From positions 3,100,001-3,164,000 of the forward strand of contig NC_064682.1 of the NCBI RefSeq assembly GCF_023278565.1: 64,000 nt of DNA, read 5' to 3'. A program made the position numbers and the translations under genes. The notes beneath the pieces were generated by a model that was given only the letters and a program-made list of their open reading frames with translations, was not told the origin of the DNA and did not search any database. Source of the DNA: Colletotrichum lupini (lineage: Eukaryota; Ascomycota; Sordariomycetes; Glomerellales; Glomerellaceae). Of this stretch, positions 11,514 to 23,073 are shown in pieces. Positions within the stretch are counted from its first letter, which is position 1. Each line of letters opens with the position of its first letter.

Positions 11514-13963
11514 CTCATACACAACTTCTCGAAAATTGATAGAGAATTTTGGAGGAGATGTGCAGTTGTTTATCGCAAAACTCAAAAGTGTCAGACATCC
11601 TGTGCTTATTCAGCAAATGCGTGCATGCACGCCATCGAAGGCAGCAGCATTGGGCGGGAACCTCGGGATCCGGGAGCTGCCCGGAAGGTTCGGAGTGGAG
11701 CCAAGCGCTGCAGGCCCCTCCTTTGCTATGTCCGTCTTGATATCCGTCCAACCGTTTATTCCCCACTATGGATGCTCTTACTACGCATCACGGATTCCCG
11801 CGGCATTTGATTCCGGGGACGAGCAATATGGCGGGGGGTTAGTGGGGTGATGTCACGTAAAAACATTCCTCTTCTCTTCTTTTTTCGAATTTCAACTCAT
11901 GATCGTTCTGCGGGTGATCTCTGGCGGGTATTGCCGTTGAACAGAGAACATAAAATGTTTAAATCCTAGGTAAGCTTTGATGCATCAAGATCGCTTGGCG
12001 CTTGAGGCAATTCCGAGGTGCCCGTTGTTATTGGCTTACGAGTCCTTTGGCTTTCTTATACTCTTCCGATGCGAGTACGGGTATCAGAATTCACGTCTTC
12101 ATCGGCTCAAGCATCCATTAAGCAGGTTCATTGCCCTCAAATGGACCCTCCTGTCGCATGGACATACTCATTGACTCAAGTAGTCGGCGACGTCGTTTTC
12201 GTTAATCTCAATCTACTTGTCAATGTGCATACATATGAATGCTAGACAGGAGGCTATTCAGGCCATACTCCAGGTAGAGCAGACTTTTCGGTATCGCTAG
12301 TTTCGCGGTACAGTACGTGTCATTATAGGCGGCTCTCGAAATATACGGAATGGTTTCTCAAATCTATGAGAGCGTAGCAGCTGTACTTGTCGTATTGATA
12401 CAAAAATTAGATCTAAGTTAACTTAGCTTCTCGGCCGGAAACCTTGAAAGGTTGTAAAGACGACAATGAAGCTAAACTAATCTTTTACCGAGAGCGAAGG
12501 TCTAAAAAGGTGGTAATAGAGAATTGCTACAGAATGTTTCATCCGATCACACAGAATAAGATGAAGACTTGCAAATCGGCGAATTGCGTATGTCGATCAA
12601 TTGTTCCTAGAATCTAGCTGCCGTCTGGGTAATGATGCCTAGCAAGTCTACATCGATAAGCTTTGGATTATCCAGGATCTTCCACTTTCAAACTTGCCTA
12701 TTTTCCTTCAATAAGGTAGTTCTTCTAGGTGACGTTGAGTTTAAAATGGCTCAGTACTTGTTCAAAGTTCATCTCTTACTAAACTGTAAATGACTTCACA
12801 TCGCTGTGTGCCATTCGCTATCGGCATGTGGGGTGATACAGGCTGCGAGATCCTGCCGTGCAAGCCTCATTATAAGAAACCGAAAGGATGGAGCTTGCTG
12901 GTGCTATTGAGGCGGAGATCGCCATCCATCACCCAACCCTACCGAGTTCAGCCTTGGCAAACTTGTAGCTTGTTTGTCTGGCTTGTCTCACCCATCCCAG
13001 GCTGACTGACAGTAATATCAAACAAGGGACTTTGGTGCGTGCGGTCAGATCCCGGGGCGTCCCCAGATTCGACCCCGGTCTTACAAGGCGTCTTCGCGGA
13101 GGGTGCGCCACATACGTTTGCTCAAAGTTCCAACGTGGTAGCAATCGTCATCCCACTCCCACCATCCCTCGCAGAACAAAAGGATCGACACATTATTGGC
13201 TGAAGAGAGCTCCCCAAACATTTTTGCTCAATTGACATTCCGGTACCTTGTCGCAGACCAAGCTTCTCTAAGCTTTCTGCGCCATGGGAGGAAGAGACAT
13301 CCTCCCCTCCTGTGCCACGCGCCCAACGAGAGCAAGGTGAACTACCCCCTCAATGGCCAGACAGACAGGCCATTGCAGCTTTTTACAGCATAAGCTGCAT
13401 GAAATAGCCTGTCACGCCAGTAGTGACCCCGCATAGAATCGAAGGGAACTGTAGCAGCATTAGGCCGATTCGGGGCGCTCACATATCACTTCCCTAAGAT
13501 TAGAGGCGTCGAGAGTCTACCTGATGGCCTAGCTATCCAGGCTTTGTTTCAATGACTTCGCTTCACTGGTCTGCCTCGGTGGCTGGGATGCAATGTGAGA
13601 TGTTGCAATGATGTACAACTCATACGACCATGCCCGTTCATCACCCTCCCTCCTGAAAGTATGCCCTCCAGCCGTCCTCTTGCTCCCACAAACCCTACCA
13701 ACACCCCGGCTACGTGCTCAGCCGACGCCCGCTACTTTGAAGTACATGTTGGTGATGAGACAGGGTGATTCAGATGACAGGGACGGCCCCTCAGACGTTG
13801 GACGGGTAATTCTGGATATTTAATCTGAACCCCCCTCCCTTCGGACGGCTTGAAGCTATCGAGCGGCACAGTGCAACTGCGTCACTCACGGCAGCCACTT
13901 TCTCGAGCGCACAGCTTCATTCCAGCCTTGCACAGGAATTCTCCATCGTGAACCACGTCCATC
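11514..13963. other. Intergenic region, 2.4 kb
   Basis: Divergent upstream space of the Vps62-type gene and the sugar transporter. Frames here (for example 11431-11850 and 13032-13235) lack coding texture. The part around 12240-12800 is more AT-rich but not RIPed. No RNA gene or repeat recognised. Confidence 0.5.
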
Positions 13964-16528
13964 ATGGCGGAACCAGAGAAGAGGATCGAGACGGACTCGC
14001 CGTACGTAGCCCCCAGCCCAATATCCCCCAGCCACCATTCCCGCGTGAAGTTCCTCTGGGACGCAACTTACACAAACCCCAGGACCCACAAAGACGGCGT
14101 GGAGCACCACGACGAACGCAAAAAGTCCATCGCGGAACTCACCCAGAATCTCGAGGGCGAGATCAAGAACCCCCTCAAAGGCATCCCCAAAGCACAACTC
14201 CTCGAGCAGGTGACAGCATACCACAAAAAACACGAACTTCCCCAAGACATCCTTCCGCTGCTGAAAAAGGGCGCCCTCGTCGCCCAGAACCCAGCACTCT
14301 TCGAATCCATCGAGGAGCTCGACGAAGCCGAGAGGGACGCGCTGCGCCAGGAGGTTACGCACCGGTGGAAGCACCCCTGGGCTCTGTATTACACCATCAT
14401 TCTCAATTCTATCGCGGCGGCTATTCAAGGATGGGATCAGGTAAGCTAAGCAATGGTCGAATCCTTCGTGCACCCCCTCACCATGTCATGTCCATCTTCT
14501 TCCCCTCTTAGTATTATCCACCTTTTCCCGCTCGGGTTCCCCGCAAATTCCGCATGATCTCCCGGGAGCTTAGCTTTCCTAACGGCGCTGCACCAGACCG
14601 GGTCCAATGGCGCCAATTTGTCGTTTCCCACTGCGCTCGGCATCCCTGACACGGCGGGTTCGTCCTGCGGGCCGGTCGCCAATGAGGGCGATTGCGCGAA
14701 GAATAGCTGGATTATCGGACTTGTGAATTCCATGCCCTACATCACGATCTGCCTATTGTGAGTATTGACCTGTTCCGAATACCTAGACGAGTGAGAGATG
14801 TGCTGATTGATTGTGAACAGCGCTGGGTGGATCTCGGATCCTCTTAATGATCTCCTCGGTCGACGAGGAGTCATCTTCATCGCTGCCATCTTTTCGTTAC
14901 TCGCGCCCTTTGGCATGGCTTTGTCGCAGACATGGGGACAGCTCGCAGCTTGCAGGTAAGGAAAACCCCCCAGATTAACGCTCACCAGCGACATCGTGAT
15001 GCTCACGGATCCTGCACAGAATGTTGCTTGGCCTAGGCATGGGCTTGAAAGAAGTCACAGTCCCCGTCTTCTCCGCCGAGAACTCCCCCACTCTTATCCG
15101 TGGCGGCTTGGTAATGTCTTGGCAGGTCTGGACTGCGTTCGGTGAGCCTCAACAGTCCCCCCCTCCCAAGCAACACCAAGAAATCTTGACTCTCGCCGAT
15201 CTCTTGGTAGTTCTCTTGGCGAACTACCACTCAGAAATGCTAATCATTCCCAAGGTATCTTCCTTGGCACATGCGCCAACCTCATCGTCGGTAAGACGGG
15301 CGACATTGCTTGGTGCCTCCAATTCGGCTCCGCCTTCATCCCAGCCGTCCCGCTCGTCATCGGCACGTACTTCTGCCCCGAGTCTCCTCGATGGTACCTC
15401 AAGAAGGGCAGGCACCTCAAGGCGTGGGGATCGCTGAAGCGTCTGCGCAATACGGAGCTTCAGGCTGCGAGGGATCTGTACTACATCCACTCGCTTCTGG
15501 AGTACGAGGAGACTATGATCAAGGAGTCTGGGCTCAAGGTCACGAGAAACATGTTTACGCGCTTTGTCGAACTGTTCACGATTGCTCGAATTAGGCGCGC
15601 GACGTGGGCTTCTGGTATTGTTATGATTGCGCAGCAGATGTGTGGAAGTAGGTACCATCCAAAAACAGCTATGTCTTAGGAGCCGTGGGCGGGACTAACA
15701 TGCTTTTCTAGTCAACATTATCTCGTTCTACAGCGCGACCATCTTCAAGCAGAGTGGTATTAGCGACTATACCGCACTCTGGGCCAGTTTTGGCTTCGGT
15801 TTGATCAATTTCACCTTCGCATGGCCTGCCGTATGGACGATTGATACGTTTGGTCGAAGAACTCTCCTGCTATTCACATTCCCAAACATGTTCTGGACCC
15901 TGCTCAGTACGTCGTGTCTTCATGCTAACAAGATATTGCATATGATTGCTAACATGGTCGTGTAGCTGCTGGACTCTGCTATCTAATCAGCGACAGTACC
16001 GCCCGCATCGCCGCAGTGGCGACCTTCGTCTACCTCTTTGCAGCATTCTATTCCCCAGGTAAGCAATGTTCAATTCTCACCATTGCTGAATCGTACGAAG
16101 CCTACTAACGCTTCAAAACAGGCGAGGGTCCCGTCCCCTTCATGTACTCCGCCGAAGTGTTCCCCCTCTCCCACCGCGAAATCGGCATGTCCTGGGCCGT
16201 GGCAACTAACAACTTCTGGGCGTCCGTGCTCTCCCTCACCTTGCCGCGCATGCTGATCGCCATGACGTCCACCGGTGTGTTTTGCTTCTACGCGGGTCTG
16301 AACCTCGTCGCCCTCGCGCTCATCTTCTTGTTCGTGCCGGAGACGAAGCAAAAGTCGCTCGAGGAGCTTGATTACGTCTTTGGCGTGCCGGAGCGGACGC
16401 ACGCAGCGTATCAGGTCAAGACCGTATTGCCTTGGTGGATTAAGAGGTGGATTTTCCGGAAGAAGGGGGCCAAGTGTCCTGATTTGTATCATGATGAGAA
16501 TTCGGAGGGAGTACCTCGTGGGGAGTAA
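13964..16528 (+). CDS. MFS sugar/polyol transporter (inositol-transporter type)
   Basis: Plasma-membrane major facilitator of the sugar porter family, probably a proton symporter. Eight exons: 13964-14440, 14597-14757, 14821-14955, 15020-15141, 15255-15647, 15712-15906, 15966-16058, 16122-16528; 501 residues. Every junction has GT/AG ends and keeps frame, and several introns show a CTAAC branch site. Family marks: a long cytosolic N-terminus (about 145 residues), [17 protein letters not shown] at TM1, NDLLGRRG after TM2, [17 protein letters not shown] in TM4, [12 protein letters not shown] before the central loop, and [15 protein letters not shown] after the last TM. The N-terminal extension and the [11 protein letters not shown] type of TM1 fit the fungal inositol/polyol-type branch better than hexose transporters, but the substrate cannot be read from sequence. 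It converges on the allantoate-permease-like gene, 299 bp away. Confidence 0.92.
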
Positions 16529-16827
16529 GATGCTGTGAAGCGAGGGGTCTGGTGCTGTTATGATCAGCTGGATGCTGGGTATGTTATTGTCTACGATTGT
16601 GGGTTCGTGAGTGTGACAGACGTGGTTGTGTCTGCTAGACATCACCCGAGGGGCGATCGTGCAAGGAAGTAATATTGGTGAACGTCGATCATGTCTTCGT
16701 TGGTATTCTTTAGTGGGATTCGTACTATACCCTTCGTTACCGATTCTCTACTTTCTTTCCTTAATATGATCTCATTATCATCTCTACGACCTAAATGAAA
16801 CTGGGCTGTATTCCACCCGAAGGCATT

Positions 16828-18788
16828 CTAGAGTGTGTAACGGAACTGCAGGTTCGATGTTAGCAAAGAGACTACAACAAATCAGACCAGGTGCACTCAC
16901 ATAAGGGTTCTCGAAATCGGTGTAATCCTGCTCCCCAAGCTCCTTACCCCTCTTCGCTCTCTCCTCCACAGTCAACCCATCAACAGCCATAGCAGCATCT
17001 CTCTGCTTATTCCTCCTCACCAACACAAACCGCCACGTCAAAATCAACGCAAACTGTATTCCAAAGCAGATCGCGCACCCAATCGTTCCAGGGGTATACT
17101 TTGGCGCATCCTGCGCCTTGAAGATCTGGCTGCCGACCATGTTACCCACGCAGTACCCGACAAAGGTGAAGCTGGACGTCATGGTGCGCTTGGTGCGGCC
17201 GGCAATATTGCTCGGGATCAGGGTCCAGGCGAGGAAGAGGCCGAGGACGAAGGGCACGGTGATGAAGTAGCAGCCCCATTTGGTCCACTTGATTGCTGGG
17301 TCATTGGGGAGGAGGGACATGCCGAGGAAGCCTGCGAAGGGGGGCAGGACGGAGGTTGCCATGATCCAGAGGCGGAGATTGGCTTTTTTGCTGGTGAGGA
17401 GGCCGACGCAGATAAAGATTAAGACGGACATTACGGATCGGGGGATGTCGATGAGGATGGTTTGGAGGTTGTCTGGAGAGGAGCTTGTGTTAGTGTGGAA
17501 CTTGATATGAAGCAGATTGGATGATGGAGGCTTGATGAAAGGTCATACTGAAGCCAAAGGAAGTCATGATGATGCTGCCAAAGGTGGTGAGACCGCCGTT
17601 AGGAACAGAGCTCAGGAAGGCATTCACGCCGGCGAACCAGAAGATGGGATCGCGGCAGCATTCGCCGACCTGCTTCCACTTCCACCCCTTGATTGCGGTG
17701 CGATCGTGACCGGTATTGTTGGAGATGATGCGCGCGCTCGCCTAGGAGAAATCAGTTTGGGGTTTGTTACGAGATACGACGGGTTTCTTACCATGTCCTT
17801 CTCAGCCTGGGTCAACCACCTCACTTCGGACGGCGTACCAAGGAGGAACAGACAAAGACAGCCAATGGCAGTCGTCAAGCTACCCAAGAACTAAAATGCA
17901 TGTTAGCAATGCGATCCCCGGCCGTCATTGAGAGGTGCACCAGGCCTCGAGCAACTCACAAACGAAATATACCTCCACGGCTGAGCCCCCTCCTTATGCT
18001 GCGTCGACGCGCCGATAGCGTACATGATGAGCGAGGCAATGACGCCGAACCCAGCATTCGCGCTCTGAAAGACGAGAGACCTCGAGGCGTGCTCGCGCGT
18101 CTTGTACCACGTGCCGACCAGCAACATGAAGCCGGGCGAGATGCAGCACTCGAACGCGCCCTGCAGCGCGCGGAGAACAATGAGGTGGGTGAAGTTCTGG
18201 GCGAAGCCGATGCAGAGGACAATGATGCCCCAGCAGATCATGTAGACGGAGAGGGTGCGGCCCATCTTGTAGCGCTGGAGGACGATGTTGCTTGGGAATT
18301 CGAAGCACATGTATGTGATGTCTGGATTGTGAGAGGGTTCAGTCAGGATTATGCTGCTGGAGGGAAAGACGCGATGTGTGATGAAACGTACAGAAGATTG
18401 TTGTCAGCCAGCTGTATTCCTGGCCCTTGAGTCCTGTGTCTTGACGGAGACCAAAGATGGCCTGGGTGCCGAGCGCCGTCTTGTCGGTTTGCTGGATGCC
18501 GTAGCATATCCACATCAGGGGGAGGAGGTACTTGTCGACCTTTCTCTTGAGCTTGTGGTATTCCTCCTTTGTGTACTGGCCTTCCACGGCGACTGTATAA
18601 CTATCGTTAGCATCAGAGGTCTTTCGGCCTGCGATATAGCCTTTCTTCAGCGACAGAAAGATGTAAATCTCACCGAGGTCGGTCTCGCCATTGCGCTCGC
18701 TGGTGGTGTCGGATTGATCCTGGTCCGAGACGATGGCGATCTTCTTCTCATCCACGGCGGGAGCCTCGATGTCTTGGGGGGAAGACAT
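16828..18788 (-). CDS. MFS allantoate permease-like transporter (Dal5/ACS family)
   Basis: Anion:cation symporter family member, whose known relatives carry allantoate, ureidosuccinate, nicotinate or other organic anions across the plasma membrane. Seven exons: 18788-18674, 18592-18392, 18321-17960, 17890-17792, 17741-17549, 17472-16901, 16845-16828; 519 residues. Introns are 50-81 nt, several with GCTAAC branch sites. Diagnostic stretches: KVDKYLLPLMWICYGIQQTD at TM1, YITYMCFEFPSNIVLQR across an exon junction, GAFECCISPGFMLLVGTWY, FQSANAGFGVIASLIMYAIG, and the terminal FENPYFRYTL made by the last tiny 18-nt exon. That ending is characteristic of the family and supports the splice model. The substrate is unknown. 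The gene faces away from the 1.4-kb spacer upstream of the RRM gene. Confidence 0.92.
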
Positions 18789-20185
18789 GTTCGCGATGAT
18801 TCACCAGGGAGAGAACCTCGATGTTGAAGAGGCAGGAGGGAAAGGTTTAGAGTTCACTATGGATCTCAACGAGGAGATCAAGGCTTCTTTCACATTGACT
18901 TGCCTGCTGCAACCTAAGAGATGGCCATAGCTTGTCGACCTATGGAGGAACGAATGTTATATGAGCATCAATACGACGGTGCTATTGCGCGTGTGTGTAG
19001 ATACGGATATCGGATGTCAATATCCACTGCCGAAGTGCAACGTAACCCCCCTCCCTGAGTTCCCTCCAGTCGAAGAGTCAAGATAAGGATTCCCGCGGAG
19101 AGGGTCAGAGGGTAGAGCGAGGTAGGGAGAGAACAAGATCTAGAGGGTCGATCGCTTCCATTGAGCGCAAAATAGCCGACCGCGTGGCTAATCCTGGTGG
19201 GAACTACCGCAGCACGGTAACCAACATGGAAAGTGACAGGGTGATTTGATGCATGATGGCCCTGTGATTCCGCATCGGACGATGGGAAGCGTGGGTCTCT
19301 GGAAGCAGTTTGTATTTGCCCAATTCCATCCTTAACATCTCATCGAAATAGACTGTACGTTTGACTAACGACAGATAAGACGCCAATGAAGAGAAAGATA
19401 TCTCTAAGGATGAAGAGGTTGGAGGCGAAAAGATTACCGTCGCGTCGGGTAATGATACTCGATGCTGGAGGGGGGAGAGCGAGACATAGCAGGGATGTGG
19501 CTATGATGTTCCATCGAACACGCCGCGAAGCCGCATCGCGTGTTTGCCGACGAGCTGACGACCCGGAAAGGATGTTGATAGGAGGCGGGGGTGGTGGTGG
19601 TCAAGAAATTGAGATGCGGGATGATAAGGCGGGAGAGGAGCAGGGCGGGGCCAAGCCCGATGTTAGTGTTCCCCCTTGCCGGCGAATTGTCCGAAAGGCC
19701 GGATCTTGAACTTTGGTTGATATAACGCGCCCCTGTGCCTCGCCGCAAAGAAAGTTGCCCAAGAAGCCAAGAGATCCAAACGGCTTGGTCAACGTACGGA
19801 TCTTTTCCGGGTGCCAAGGTATTCACATGTATTGGGACGGAGTCTTTGATATCCCTCCCCTGCTATTCCCTGAATCCCTGAATCTCTCCCAACGGGAGGC
19901 GGGGGAAGCCGGGGATGTCTTATCTTACCTATCTTACCCCAACTGCGAGCAAGGGGAGGGGGAGAGGAGCCGAATGATAACAGATTATGGTCAGATTCCG
20001 TGCTCTGTCTGCAGCTGGAGGCCGAGATACCATGGTAAAAGGATAAGTCATTGTTCTGTTTGTCTGAATTAGCCTATCCATGTTTGGGCCTCAGTCGGAT
20101 GTTGTTATTGGTCAGGGCAGGTGAATTTCAAGATCTTGTGATTCTATAGATGCCTTGCTATGCATTTGTCGTCCCTGTTAATGCT
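18789..20185. other. Intergenic region
   Basis: Promoter side of the allantoate-permease-like gene and 3' side of the RRM gene. Overlapping frames on both strands at 19386-19826 have no recognisable protein. No repeats or RNA genes seen. Confidence 0.5.
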
Positions 20186-21970
20186 CTACACAGCCTTGGA
20201 GGCACGCGACTTGTTATCGCGATGGCGCCTCTCCTTGGCCGCTGATTTCCTGCGCTTCATCCACGACTGGTTGAGGTCTCTCCGGTTCTCCCAGAACCAC
20301 TTTTGAAAGTCGCCTCCGGGCCCGCTGCTGCCCTCGGGGTCGGCGTTTCGCTCCGCATTCAACGTCGCCTCAATCTCCTCGCGGGTCTCTTCGTCGTCCT
20401 CCTCATCCTCTTCGCCGTCGTGACCGATAGCCCAGAACGGTTTCGTGTGGTTGGGGTGCGCTGTGTCGGGCGTGGGTGCAGCGCTTCTAACGTTGCGCCA
20501 CTCGACGTCTTGTGCGGTGAACGGGGTCATGGGCATTTGGTTGGATGCTGCAACATCCACGTCTTCTTCGATGTCATCGCCGCCGCCACCGAAGAAGCTG
20601 AAAGGTTGAGCTTCTTCGGCGGGATGAGTAGCCTCCTTACCGTCCTGCTTTGGGCGCTTGTAGAGAGCTTCCAAGGGATGAACTTGGGCCGGGGTCGATG
20701 GTGGTATCTTGATGGTAAGACTGGCGTTGGAAGCGGCGGATCTGGGCCGCGATGCATCGGCGGCTTTGATTGCAGATAGCGGACTGTCAAAGTTGGCAGG
20801 GATAGAAGTCTTGGTAGTTTCGACTACCATCTCTTCGTCCGAGTCGGAGCTATCATCGTCAGACGACGATGATAAATCGCTGCTACTGTCTTCATCACCT
20901 GCAGCCTTTGGCGTTTGCTTTGCAGGTGTCACCGGCGCCGCCTTAACAATTTGTGTAGACTTGACCTTTTCCGTGACATTGGCCGGCTCTGGCTCCCCAT
21001 CTGAGCTCTCGTCGGAAGAAGTATCCTCGTCAGATGAACTGCCGCTACTGCTTGTAGTATCGTCGTCCACGGGTGGAGGCGTGGGAGCCTTGACCTTCTT
21101 TGGTGGCTTGGGACTCTTGGATTCGGGGACAGGTGCCGTGGCTGTTCTCCTAGTCTTGGATGATTCGATCAGGTTCCCTTGGGTGTCAACCCATCCTTTC
21201 CCTTCAACAAACTCGGTTGTGAGGTTCTCGGTCGGCGCAGGCTTGGCGGCCTTGAGGAAGGTAGGGAACTTTGTCGTCTTCTCGAATTCGTGGATGACAA
21301 CCTCCTTGGCCTTCTTCCTGCGTTTCTTGCGATCGCCCTCGTCCTCGGGATCGGTAGCCGCTGGGAGCTGCTTAGAGGGCAGCTTTGTCTTGAGCAGACA
21401 TTCCTCCCTGTCTGTGTACTTTGAGCGCTCCTCGCGCTTCTTTGTCTTATCCTTCTTTTCCTTCTTCTCTCCCTTTTCCTTTTTGCTCTTCTTCTCCCTT
21501 ATCTTGGCCTCCTCGGGAACGGTCCAGCCCCGCTTGACCTTGCGATCGCGAAGCTCGACGCCCTCGAGCACATTCTCATCGCGCTTCTGCCTCTTCCTCT
21601 CCTCCTTTTCCTTGGACGACTTCTTTCGCTTCTTGCCAGTCTCTTCGCTCTCAGCCACTGGCATGTAGTCCTCGGCAGGGCGGGCCTTATCGATGCGCAT
21701 CTTGGAGCCCTTCAGCACAGCGCCGTTCAGCCTCTTCTTGATCTTCTCAGCGTCCGCGTCGGGAACGTCGACGAAGCCGTAGCGCTTGTCGGGGAAGGTT
21801 TCAATGGTGTGGAAGGAGATATTTCGGGCGTTTGGCAAGATCGCAGCTGGGATGACGAGTTTCAAGAGGTCCTGGTCGAAAGGAGAGATGTGCAACCTCG
21901 AGTAGGCGCTGCTGGTGTCGGAAGGCCCAGCAGGATCAGAAGCAGTCGGAGCAGCACTCGGGGGCATCAT
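20186..21970 (-). CDS. Nucleolar RRM protein, NOL8-like
   Basis: Intronless gene of 594 residues. An RRM lies at about residues 24-97, with RNP2-like RLHISPF and RNP1-like KRYGFVDVP. A long Lys/Glu-rich, highly charged region follows (about 105-225), then EKTTKFPTFLKA, a motif I associate with fungal nucleolar RRM proteins. Next are acidic Ser/Asp stretches (about 300-370) like those of SRP40/nucleolin-type proteins, and a conserved basic C-terminus (FQKWFWENRRDLNQSWMKRR). The layout fits a ribosome-biogenesis factor of the NOL8 type acting in the nucleolus. The RRM call is firm; the exact orthologue is less so. Repetitive Ser/Asp and Lys codons make several antisense frames look open, and these are shadows. 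Confidence 0.88.
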   Translation of the reverse strand: MMPPSAAPTASDPAGPSDTSSAYSRLHISPFDQDLLKLVIPAAILPNARNISFHTIETFPDKRYGFVDVPDADAEKIKKRLNGAVLKGSKMRIDKARPAEDYMPVAESEETGKKRKKSSKEKEERKRQKRDENVLEGVELRDRKVKRGWTVPEEAKIREKKSKKEKGEKKEKKDKTKKREERSKYTDREECLLKTKLPSKQLPAATDPEDEGDRKKRRKKAKEVVIHEFEKTTKFPTFLKAAKPAPTENLTTEFVEGKGWVDTQGNLIESSKTRRTATAPVPESKSPKPPKKVKAPTPPPVDDDTTSSSGSSSDEDTSSDESSDGEPEPANVTEKVKSTQIVKAAPVTPAKQTPKAAGDEDSSSDLSSSSDDDSSDSDEEMVVETTKTSIPANFDSPLSAIKAADASRPRSAASNASLTIKIPPSTPAQVHPLEALYKRPKQDGKEATHPAEEAQPFSFFGGGGDDIEEDVDVAASNQMPMTPFTAQDVEWRNVRSAAPTPDTAHPNHTKPFWAIGHDGEEDEEDDEETREEIEATLNAERNADPEGSSGPGGDFQKWFWENRRDLNQSWMKRRKSAAKERRHRDNKSRASKAV

Positions 21971-23073
21971 TAGATATTACCGCACCGCAGGAAGAGGGAG
22001 CCGCGAAGGAGCAAACGTTGGACGGTGATTGAGCGTCGTTGCCCGCCAAAAAAGAATGAATGGCAGCGGGAGCTTAAGGGACTAAAAAAAAAAAAAAGTA
22101 AGCTCCTTTGCTAGAGGATTTTGCCGATCCCCTCGAAAACCCTTTGCTTTGTGTTGCGCAGGGATTTCAATTGGTCCAGAATATTTTCCACCCGGGGCCG
22201 TGCTCACATGGCAGCACTGTGCTATCACACTGTGACCCCACTCCTGCCTGCTTACGTCATCTCACTTCTGTTCGTCTCATCTCATTCCTTCTGTGATATT
22301 CTCACCAACAACTCACTGAGGGAGGTATATCAGTCCCCTCGAATCCATTCCGACCACCAGCACAGCATGCGCCTTCCTATGTCGGTTGGTCAGGTCAAAC
22401 TGCTTGGGTGGTGGAGTGGGCAAAGGTCAACAGTTGTCGCCTGAGCCTACTTGACTGGCTACGATTTCGAGTCCGCAAACGATCCCAGCATGAGCACCAA
22501 GAGATGTGGCCATCCCAGCGGTGAACTCTTTTTTGAACATCACAAGTTTGAGCTGAGTTGTATCAATGATCCCCATCTCTATTACTCCGTTGATATTCAT
22601 TTGCTATCTTAAAAAAGGGAGAAAGGGAAAAAAGCATACCTATTTCTTACCGACATGCAATCCGTTTGAGAATGAGGTGGCGAGGAGCCCTGAACTGGTC
22701 TCTGGGCGGTGACTGCCCACGGTGAGACTCGCGTAGCTCCTTCCATCGTGACGACTGTACATGTTCTTTGGATGGGGAAGCTGCTATGGGCTGCTATTTC
22801 ACATTTTGTTGGGCACCGTGATTTGAGTTTCCCACGCGAACCTCGTCTTCTTTATCGTCCATCTTCAACCTACCTTAACCTCTCTGCAGCTTTATCAACG
22901 ACAACAATCCTAGCGAAGAACATCTGACTACAAATCGATGACAACCAGGGGCGTTGCTTTCTTCTCTTCTCGTGGCATTTACTTGCCTATTCCTGTTCTT
23001 GACCCTTCGTATTATTCCATATTTGTCGTATGACTTTGCTTCATCCTCTTGCTAGCCTTCATCCAATTCCAAC
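21971..23073. other. Intergenic region between divergent genes
   Basis: Shared upstream space of the RRM gene (minus) and the disordered-protein gene (plus). It has an A-run at about 22084-22096 and pyrimidine-rich stretches before 23074. No gene recognised. Confidence 0.5.

Noticed and set aside
13030..13110. tRNA-like stretch (AGATTCGACCCC)
   Set aside because: The arms do not pair; T-stem and acceptor cannot be built on either strand.
17900..18430. 176-codon frame antisense to the allantoate-permease-like gene
   Set aside because: Shadow; the minus strand has family motifs and consistent splice sites.
20709..21668. 319-codon frame antisense to the RRM gene
   Set aside because: Shadow caused by the Ser/Asp- and Lys-rich codons of the real gene on the other strand.
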